Source: Rhodoferax sp. BLA1 (GTDB lineage: Bacteria; Pseudomonadota; Gammaproteobacteria; Burkholderiales; Burkholderiaceae_C). Taken from it: a DNA stretch of 64,000 nucleotides. The notes beneath the pieces were generated by a model, which did no database searches, had not been told where the DNA came from, and was given only the letters and a program-made list of their open reading frames with translations. Position numbers and translations under genes: made by a program. Where the stretch lies: the NCBI RefSeq assembly GCF_013416775.1, contig NZ_SZVI01000001.1:1-64000 (forward strand), read 5' to 3'. Position 1 is the stretch's first letter. Every line of letters begins with the position of its first letter. This document shows, one piece after another, positions 58,364 to 64,000 of the stretch.

Positions 58364-59650
58364 ATGAACGATGTCTCCTTGGCCTACCAGTTTTTGTGGA
58401 ACGCACAGCGCCAGCCTGACCGGGTCTGGCTGTACCTGGAGCCTCTGGCAGATGGCCCGGTGAACGCCAGTCATCTGCTGGCGGCTTTGCGCCGACAGTG
58501 GTCAAACCCCTGCGTCAAACTCACCCTGTCCAGCACCAACGCCGGCTTGCTGATGGACCTGCTGGCACAGACCCCTCCCGACCTGGCCCAGGTGGAAGTC
58601 GCCGAGCGGCTGCTCTCCGACCAGGCAATCAAACAACAGGTGTCGCGCGCCCAACAACGAGGCCTGCAGCTGGTCTGGCGCGGCGAACCCGGCACACGCC
58701 CCCGGCCCGATCACACGCACAGCTTTGAACAAACCCTGCTGAGCTTGAGTCCAGAGGACGCGCTACAGAACTTGCGTTTGCTGCGTGCACAGTCCATATC
58801 GGGCACCCCCACCAGGGTGTCACCGGACACCTTTGTCAGTCACAAGCTGCTCGACGGCGTGGCCAACGTGGGCTTACTGAACTACTTCCTGGACCAGCAA
58901 GGTGCCAGCGCCCTGATGGGCTGGCCCTGCGAAGAGGTGATGTTTGCTTACCGCCAAACATCCGCCCAACCCGCTTGGCACGCATTACAAAGTTTGCTCG
59001 CGTTGATCGAGGACGATGCCGCGATCGAAGACGTGGCCTGTGCCATGAGCCAAGAGCCTCTGCTGGTTTATCGGCTGTTGCGCTTCGTCAATTCGGCCGG
59101 GCTGGGGCTCAAAGGCGAGATCACGGCCCTGCGCCACGCCCTGATGATGCTGGGTCTGGTTCGCGTCAAAAGCTGGCTGCAGGCGCAGTTGCCCCAAGCC
59201 TCCAGAGACCTCAACCTGCACCCGATTGCCACGCTGACCGTGATGCGCGCCCGGTTCATGACCGAGCTGCTGGACGCGGGCGCCGCCAGTGAACTGCAGG
59301 ATGAACTGGCCCTGTGTGGACTGCTGTCACAGATAGACCTGCTGATGGGTGAGCCGCTGCAGGTGGTCTTGCAAGCGCTGGCTTTGGCGCCACGGGTCAG
59401 TGCCGCATTGCTGAACCACAGTGGCCCGTACTGGCCCTATCTGGATCTGGCGATCACGCTGGAAAGTGGTCAAGCCCAGGCCACCCAGGCGGCCTGCCTG
59501 CGCCATGGGCTGGATGCCGAGAGCGTCAACCTGGCACTTTTACGCACCATCAGCACACCGTGCACCAGCCCGGCCGCAGCCCGGGGCTTTTTCAGGCCAC
59601 CAGGGCCAGCGCGCCAAAGTCACCCACACGCTCACCCAGGCCTGCACTGA
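58364..59650 (+). CDS. HDOD-domain protein with degenerate EAL-like N-terminus
   Basis: 428 residues from ATG 58364 (a GGTGGG lies before it; an ATG at 58349 also starts the frame but has no ribosome site). The C-terminal HDOD domain (about 205-400; LLALIEDDAAIEDVACAMSQEPLLVYRLLRFVNSAG) matches the signalling family; the N-terminal part follows the YuxH layout but lacks the EAL catalytic residues. It sits right after flgL, so it may be read with the flg operon. The 3' end overlaps the convergent ROK kinase by 59 bases. Function unknown. Confidence 0.82.
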   Translation: MNDVSLAYQFLWNAQRQPDRVWLYLEPLADGPVNASHLLAALRRQWSNPCVKLTLSSTNAGLLMDLLAQTPPDLAQVEVAERLLSDQAIKQQVSRAQQRGLQLVWRGEPGTRPRPDHTHSFEQTLLSLSPEDALQNLRLLRAQSISGTPTRVSPDTFVSHKLLDGVANVGLLNYFLDQQGASALMGWPCEEVMFAYRQTSAQPAWHALQSLLALIEDDAAIEDVACAMSQEPLLVYRLLRFVNSAGLGLKGEITALRHALMMLGLVRVKSWLQAQLPQASRDLNLHPIATLTVMRARFMTELLDAGAASELQDELALCGLLSQIDLLMGEPLQVVLQALALAPRVSAALLNHSGPYWPYLDLAITLESGQAQATQAACLRHGLDAESVNLALLRTISTPCTSPAAARGFFRPPGPARQSHPHAHPGLH

Positions 59651-60593
59651 CCAGCTCACAGCCCTCGGTCAGCGGCGGCAACTTGCCCTGCACCGCCGCA
59701 CGCAGGCGTGGCAGCAGGTAATTGCGGTGGTGCCAGTAGACACTGCCGCCAATGCTGATGCGCGCCAAGTCGAGTGTGGCAATCATGCTGTAGAGCATCC
59801 GGCCCATCACCTGGCATACATCATCTATAATGGCTATAGCCCTTTCATCACCTGCATAGATTGCTTCAAAAAGAATAGCTGCATTGGCATAACCTTCTGG
59901 GGCAAAACGGCGCGCCAGGGCGTTGCCGGCGATCAGGCCCTCAACATCCCCCACATTGCCGCAGCCACACAGAGCGTTGTTGTTGTCACTCACAAAAATG
60001 TGCCCGGCGTGACCCGCATTGCCGTTCTTGCCACGCAGCACATGGCCGTCGACACAGACCCCGGTGCCAATGCCGGTGCTCCAGGTCACATAGGCGCAGT
60101 TGGCCATCGGTACACCCTGGTCTTGCAAAGCACCCCAACGCCGCTCGGCCTCCAACGCACCAATGCCATCGTTTTCAACCCGCACATGGCCGAAGGCCGC
60201 ACGCAGCGGGGCTTCCAGCAAAGCGGTTTTCCAGTCATTGGGCAGGCCACGCGCGGGCCCGGCCTGGCCACCACAGATATTGGGAGCAGCCAGCTCCACC
60301 AGGCCCTGGTTCAACACAAACGGACCACAGGACGACACACCCACCCGCGCAATGGCCTGCACCGGCACACCTGCCGCCGCACAGCTTTGCCCCACCAGCC
60401 GGATGATCTGCAAGGCCAGCGCGTCATTGCCACCGGTGGTGGCGGTCGGTTCGGCCACTTTGCCACGTACACCCTGATCATCCACCACCTGGACGGCCAC
60501 CTTGGTGCCGCCAATATCGACACAGGCCACCGGCGGGCTGCCAACCGGCAAGGCAAAACTCTCGATCGTGGGGGTGATGGGATGCGTGTTCAT
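59592..60593 (-). CDS. ROK-family sugar kinase
   Basis: 333 residues from ATG 60593 (an upstream ATG at 60650 overlaps the next gene). ATP-binding ACVDIGGTKVAVQVV, YVTWSTGIGTGVCVDG, and the zinc motif region GHIFVSDNNNALCGCGNVGDVEG. In most ROK proteins the last Cys of the CxCGxxGC motif is present; here it is Asp. Substrate unknown, likely glucose, fructose or an amino sugar. AT-rich patch at about 59822-59886 matches a palindromic repeat trace. Confidence 0.85.
   Translation of the reverse strand: MNTHPITPTIESFALPVGSPPVACVDIGGTKVAVQVVDDQGVRGKVAEPTATTGGNDALALQIIRLVGQSCAAAGVPVQAIARVGVSSCGPFVLNQGLVELAAPNICGGQAGPARGLPNDWKTALLEAPLRAAFGHVRVENDGIGALEAERRWGALQDQGVPMANCAYVTWSTGIGTGVCVDGHVLRGKNGNAGHAGHIFVSDNNNALCGCGNVGDVEGLIAGNALARRFAPEGYANAAILFEAIYAGDERAIAIIDDVCQVMGRMLYSMIATLDLARISIGGSVYWHHRNYLLPRLRAAVQGKLPPLTEGCELVSAGLGERVGDFGALALVA
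59822..59886. repeat. trace of the palindromic repeat in the ROK kinase
   Basis: AGCCCTTTCATC at 59838-59849 is identical to a 12-base stretch of the flgH copy (52302-52313). Around it, codons become A/T-rich (ATA, CTT, AGG). The outer arms are degraded, so repeat origin is only probable. Confidence 0.35.
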
Positions 60594-60630
60594 GCTGTGA
60601 GTTCTCAAAAACGAGGGAAGGTAAGGATGG

Positions 60631-61008
60631 TCAGATGCGACCGTAATCATCGCTCAAACGGATGATGTCATCCTCACCCAGATAGTCACCAAACTGGACT
60701 TCAACAATTTCCACCGGACCTGTGCCCAGGTTGGCCAGCCGGTGCACCTGGCCCAAGGCGATGTCACAGGACTGCCCCACACCCAGGTCAAACACCCGCT
60801 CATCCAGCGTGACCCGTGCGGTGCCCTGCACCACCACCCAATGCTCGGCGCGGTGCGCGTGTTTCTGCAGGCTGATTTGCTGACCCGGGAACACACCAAT
60901 GCGTTTGATTTTGAACCCGGGCGCTTCAGACACAGTTTCAAACCATCCCCAAGGGCGTTGTGTCCTTGGGTTGTCAGGTGGATTCAGGGGCGTCATGTTC
61001 CAGGCCAT
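60631..61008 (-). CDS. mannose-6-phosphate isomerase-type cupin
   Basis: 125 residues of one cupin domain: RPWGWFETV, GFKIKRIGVFPGQQISLQKHAHRAEHWVVVQGTARVTLD and HRLANLGTGPVEIVEVQFGDYLGEDDIIRLSDDYGR, the C-terminal module of type II phosphomannose isomerase/GDP-mannose pyrophosphorylase. It may be a stand-alone sugar-phosphate isomerase. An ATG at 60996 is an alternative start. Next to the ROK kinase. Confidence 0.82.
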   Translation of the reverse strand: MAWNMTPLNPPDNPRTQRPWGWFETVSEAPGFKIKRIGVFPGQQISLQKHAHRAEHWVVVQGTARVTLDERVFDLGVGQSCDIALGQVHRLANLGTGPVEIVEVQFGDYLGEDDIIRLSDDYGRI

Positions 61009-61154
61009 CTTGGTGCGTAGGCCCTGATGCTAACCCTTTCAACACGCGCTGATTACAGAGTGATTTCAGCGACCAGCGGTTTGGCTTGGGGCAATGATCC
61101 ACCAGCGTGGTGCCTTGCTGGCGCCAGCCCAACGGGCTCGGGGACGACCTGTGC

Positions 61155-61595
61155 TCAGCGCGGCAGATTGGCCTGTGTCCAGCGCACGATGTCAGCCGCC
61201 CCCATGGCACCCGCCTGGCGCGCCACCTCGCGCCCACCGACAAACAGTGCCAACGTTGGAATGCTCCGGATATGGAAGCGCGCACCCAAGTTCTGATGAG
61301 CCTCAGTATCGACTTTGACCACGCGCACCTGCGGCTCCAGCTGTTTCGCTGCCTGCTCAAAACCCGGCGCCATCTGGCGGCACGGGCCGCACCACGGAGC
61401 CCAGAAATCGACCAGCACCGGGATCTGGTTGCGGCTGATGTGTTTGTCAAAACTGGCCTCGTCCAGCGCAGTGGAATGCGCTTCAAACAAAGGTTTGTGA
61501 CAACTGCCGCAGTCAGGCGCGCTGTCCAGTTGGCTGCGCGCTACCCGGTTGGTGGTGTGGCAATGGGGGCAAACGATGTGGAGGGAGTCGGTCAT
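61155..61595 (-). CDS. trxC: thioredoxin 2
   Basis: 146 residues from ATG 61595. N-terminal zinc-binding Cys pairs (CPHCH and CGSCH) and a thioredoxin domain with the active site WAPWCGPCRQMAPGFE. AAAGG precedes the ATG. Cytoplasmic disulfide reductase. Confidence 0.96.
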   Translation of the reverse strand: MTDSLHIVCPHCHTTNRVARSQLDSAPDCGSCHKPLFEAHSTALDEASFDKHISRNQIPVLVDFWAPWCGPCRQMAPGFEQAAKQLEPQVRVVKVDTEAHQNLGARFHIRSIPTLALFVGGREVARQAGAMGAADIVRWTQANLPR

Positions 61596-61655
61596 AGGAG
61601 CACCTTTCTGCCCTTCAAATGCCGCCAGTTCCGGCAAAATCAAGCCAGGGTCAAC

Positions 61656-61850
61656 TCACAACACCCGGGCAATACCCGCGGCGACCAGACTCAGGATGAT
61701 CGTGGTGGCAAAAGGCAGAAAAATCTCTCTGCCAAAAATCTTGAAACGGATGTCACCCGGCAAACGGCCAAAGCCCAGCTTTTGCAACCACGGTGTGAAA
61801 CCGTTGAGCACAATCAGCGCCAGCAGCACCACAATCAACCAGCGGATCAT
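61656..61850 (-). CDS. DUF2905 family membrane protein
   Basis: 64 residues with two hydrophobic segments (about 3-20 and 45-62) around LQKLGFGRLPGDIRFKIFGREIFLPF, the conserved family core. Function unknown. It lies between trxC and midA-like genes on the minus strand. Confidence 0.9.
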   Translation of the reverse strand: MIRWLIVVLLALIVLNGFTPWLQKLGFGRLPGDIRFKIFGREIFLPFATTIILSLVAAGIARVL

Positions 61851-61895
61851 GGCCGGGCTCCAGTCGAAGTTCGCTGAAATGGACGAGGCATGGTG

Positions 61896-63038
61896 TCAGA
61901 GCGTGTGGGTCTTGTCGCCATGCTCAAAACCCATCGCCTGCCAGGGTTCCCCCTTGTAAAAACCGATCACTTTAAAAAACTCGCCCATTTCGTGCTCCAT
62001 GATCAGTTTTTGCGCCATCACCCGGGTTGGCAGGTCAGCGGCTTCCATATAAGTCAGCAGCCCGCAGTTCATCAAAAAACGCGCCTGATTGCAGTAACCC
62101 AGCACATCCAAACCGGCGTTGTTACCCGCCAGCGCGATGCCGGTGAAATTGACGTGGGCGGTGATGTCCTTGAGCCCGACCGCCACCAGCGGGTCGCTGT
62201 CGGCCTGGTGCGCGTGGTGGCACATCAGGGTGCCCATGTGGCGTTGTGGGTGGTAATACTCGGCCTCGGGAAAACCATAGTCCAGCAAAAACACCGCCCC
62301 CGCGCTGAGTTTGTCACTCAGCGTGTGAATGAACGATTCCCCCTGCTGGTGGATTTCGGTCAGGTAGTCGTGTTCACCGGGAATGTCCATCGGTGGCCGC
62401 AACTCGGTGGGGCGGTCCTGCCAGACGAAGTTGGGGGTGCCATCGACTGCGGGATCACCCAGAACCACACCCCGCTCAAACCAAGCGCCCTGCACACGGG
62501 CCAACAGTTTGACCGGCATCGCATCCAGCACCTCGTTGCCCAGCACCACGCCTTGCAGGGTGTCGGGCAGGGCATCGACCCAGCACACCACATCGGCGAA
62601 CTCAGCCAACTTGGCTTGTTGGCGCGCGCGCAGGCTGCCGGAAATATCCAAGATAGTGTATTTTGATAGCAGAACACCCTTCTCTTTCAGGGCCTGCAGA
62701 ACTTGCAGTGCCAAAGCGCCGGAGCCCGCACCAAACTCCCAGACCGCCGATGTGCCCGTTACCTGCAGCGCCTGCGCCACCTGGTTGGCCAGGGTCCAGC
62801 CAAACAGCGGTGTCATCTCGGGGGCGGTGACAAAGTCACTGCCCGCCTGGCGTTGGCCGTCCAACACGGTGTAGGGCAAGGGGCCAAATTTGGCACTGCC
62901 ATGGGCGTAATAGCCCAGGCCGGGCGTGTACAGCGCCTGGCTCATGAAGTGGTCAAAAGGGATCCACCCACCAGCCTGCGAGAGGCCTTGGGCGATGTGC
63001 TCTGCGAGCGTGTTCGTTAAACTTGGGGCTGTTGTCAT
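61896..63038 (-). CDS. MidA/NDUFAF7-family class I SAM-dependent methyltransferase
   Basis: 380 residues from ATG 63038. The N-terminal GGWIPFDHFMSQALYTPGLGYYA and GSDFVTAPEMTPLFGWTLANQ and the later VWEFGAGSGALALQVLQAL are typical of the DUF185 family, whose eukaryotic member methylates a respiratory complex I subunit. The region around 62641-62700 is more A/T-rich and may contain a degraded repeat. Substrate here unknown. Confidence 0.88.
   Translation of the reverse strand: MTTAPSLTNTLAEHIAQGLSQAGGWIPFDHFMSQALYTPGLGYYAHGSAKFGPLPYTVLDGQRQAGSDFVTAPEMTPLFGWTLANQVAQALQVTGTSAVWEFGAGSGALALQVLQALKEKGVLLSKYTILDISGSLRARQQAKLAEFADVVCWVDALPDTLQGVVLGNEVLDAMPVKLLARVQGAWFERGVVLGDPAVDGTPNFVWQDRPTELRPPMDIPGEHDYLTEIHQQGESFIHTLSDKLSAGAVFLLDYGFPEAEYYHPQRHMGTLMCHHAHQADSDPLVAVGLKDITAHVNFTGIALAGNNAGLDVLGYCNQARFLMNCGLLTYMEAADLPTRVMAQKLIMEHEMGEFFKVIGFYKGEPWQAMGFEHGDKTHTL
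62660..62700. repeat. weak palindromic repeat trace in the midA-like gene
   Basis: ATAGC (62666-62670), AGAA, CACCCTT (62675-62681), then AGGGCCTGCAGA. The spacing of the family core is exact and five of seven bases of AGCCCTT match. Read in frame on the minus strand. Weak evidence. Confidence 0.3.
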
Positions 63039-63058
63039 CACCACCGGATTGTCCCCGA

Positions 63059-63826
63059 ATGTCCACCTCCACGCCCCCAGCCCCTCGCCAACGCACGGTT
63101 TTGATCACCGGCGCGGCCAAGCGCCTGGGCCGTGAGATCGCCCTGACCTTGGCCAAAGAGGGCTGGCGCGTGGCGGTGCATTACCGGGATTCGGTCGAGG
63201 AAGCAGCAAAAACCGTAGCAGACTGCAAAAGACTGGCAGGGGCTTGCGCCTCTTTTCGTGCCAATTTGGCCAGTGAAACCGCAGTGCGCAACCTGCTGCC
63301 CACGGTGATTGAAGAATTTGGCCATATCGATGCGCTGGTCAACAGCGCCTCCACCTTTGAGCACGACACCGCCGCCAGCTTCACCTTTGCCGCACTCGAA
63401 AAACATGTGCGCAGCAATGCCGGGGCCGCCATTTTGCTGAGCCACGCCTTGTTTGAACACTTACAAACCCAAGGTGACGAGGCCCGTGGTGTGATCGTCA
63501 ACCTGCTGGATCAGAAGTTGTGGAACCCGAACCCGGATTTCATGAGTTACACCCTGTCCAAGGCCGCACTCGAAGCTGCCAACACCATGCTGGCGATTGA
63601 CCTGGCGCCACGCATGCGGGTGGTCGGTGTGGCGCCGGGCCTGACCCTGGCCAGCCACCTGCTGCGCCCGGAAAACTTTGACACCCTCAACAAACTCTCG
63701 CCGCTGGGCCACTCCTCCACGGCGGCCGATGTCGCCGCCACGGTGTCCTTTGCGCTGAACAACAAGTCGATGACCGGCACCACCCTTGTGGTGGATGGCG
63801 GCCAGCACCTGGTCCGCGCGGCATAG
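63059..63826 (+). CDS. short-chain dehydrogenase, pteridine reductase/FolM-like
   Basis: 255 residues from ATG 63059. TGAAKRLGREIALTLAKEGW is the TGxxxRxG motif of pteridine reductases; SYTLSKAALE holds the catalytic Tyr and Lys. The C-terminal VDGG is typical of SDRs. It diverges from the midA-like gene and overlaps the next SDR by one base (TAGTG). Confidence 0.85.
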   Translation: MSTSTPPAPRQRTVLITGAAKRLGREIALTLAKEGWRVAVHYRDSVEEAAKTVADCKRLAGACASFRANLASETAVRNLLPTVIEEFGHIDALVNSASTFEHDTAASFTFAALEKHVRSNAGAAILLSHALFEHLQTQGDEARGVIVNLLDQKLWNPNPDFMSYTLSKAALEAANTMLAIDLAPRMRVVGVAPGLTLASHLLRPENFDTLNKLSPLGHSSTAADVAATVSFALNNKSMTGTTLVVDGGQHLVRAA

Positions 63827-64000
63827 TGGTCAAGACGGTCCTGATCACGGGAGGTGCACAGCGGCTGGGCGCGGTGCTGAGCCGCTGCTTCGCCCAGGCT
63901 GGCTGGCAGGTCTGGTGCCACTACCAGCGCTCGGGCGCCACCGCCGAAGCGCTGCGGGCTGAGCTGGCAGAACACGGGCAGCAGCTGTACACGGTGCAGG
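63826..64000 (+). CDS. second short-chain dehydrogenase, cut by window end
   Basis: GTG at 63826 overlaps the preceding stop and opens a frame that stays open to the window edge (58 codons). It begins with VKTVLITGGAQRLGAVLSRCF, the NAD(P)-binding motif of SDRs, similar to the previous gene. Too short here for a function call. Confidence 0.8.
   Translation, partial: MVKTVLITGGAQRLGAVLSRCFAQAGWQVWCHYQRSGATAEALRAELAEHGQQLYTVQ

Overview
The window is a betaproteobacterial chromosome segment. The partial 16S rRNA gene at the left edge and the gene set point to Comamonadaceae, probably Rhodoferax-like; I cannot name a species from the sequence alone. Almost everything from 1.3 to 58 kb builds, steers, regulates or decorates a flagellum.

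Layout: 1-964 is the 5' part of a 16S rRNA gene on the minus strand, with its leader and promoter to about 1.2 kb. From 1.3 to 7.6 kb a minus-strand chemotaxis operon reads (in transcription order) cheZ-like, cheY, cheA, cheW, cheR, cheD, cheB and runs toward the rRNA promoter. From 7.7 to 9.4 kb lies a soluble receiver-histidine kinase with a NarL-type regulator. From 9.4 to 20.1 kb is the minus-strand fliF-G-H-I-J-K-L-M-N-O-P-Q-R operon, divergent from fliE. fliT, fliS, fliD and flagellin 1 follow on the minus strand; flagellin 2 diverges from flagellin 1 and is followed by a TPR/GT41 glycosyltransferase. From 29.1 to 35.5 kb, seven tightly coupled genes (CDP-glucose synthesis, 4,6-dehydration, epimerisation, C-methylation, transamination, acylation, and a CmcI-type methyltransferase) look like a sugar pathway for flagellin glycosylation. 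From 35.7 to 46 kb the plus strand carries flhDC, motAB, cheY, cheZ, flhB, flhA, flhF, a degenerate flhG and fliA. flgN, flgM and flgA (minus) then face flgB-C-D-E-F-G-H-I-J-K-L (plus, 47.9-58.3 kb). From 58.3 kb there is an HDOD protein, a ROK sugar kinase, a cupin, thioredoxin 2, a DUF2905 protein, a MidA-type methyltransferase and two tandem short-chain dehydrogenases, the last cut by the window end.

How it fits: FlhDC should drive the hook-basal body genes; FliA (sigma-28), held by FlgM, then drives late genes. Sigma-28-like promoters can be read directly before flagellin 1, flgM and motA. Chemotaxis signalling runs through CheA/CheW to two CheY proteins, with a full CheZ and a second short protein that keeps the CheZ D-x3-Q signature.

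Most unusual signal: a dispersed palindromic repeat with core ATAGC-N4-AGCCCTT occurs in intergenic terminators (fliE/fliT, after flhC) and also in frame inside genes (fliP and flgH signal peptides, fliK linker, with weaker traces in a ROK kinase and a MidA gene). Other points worth checking are the FlhG relic without a P-loop, the flhB ribosome binding site placed in a hairpin loop, and the predicted flagellin-glycan locus.
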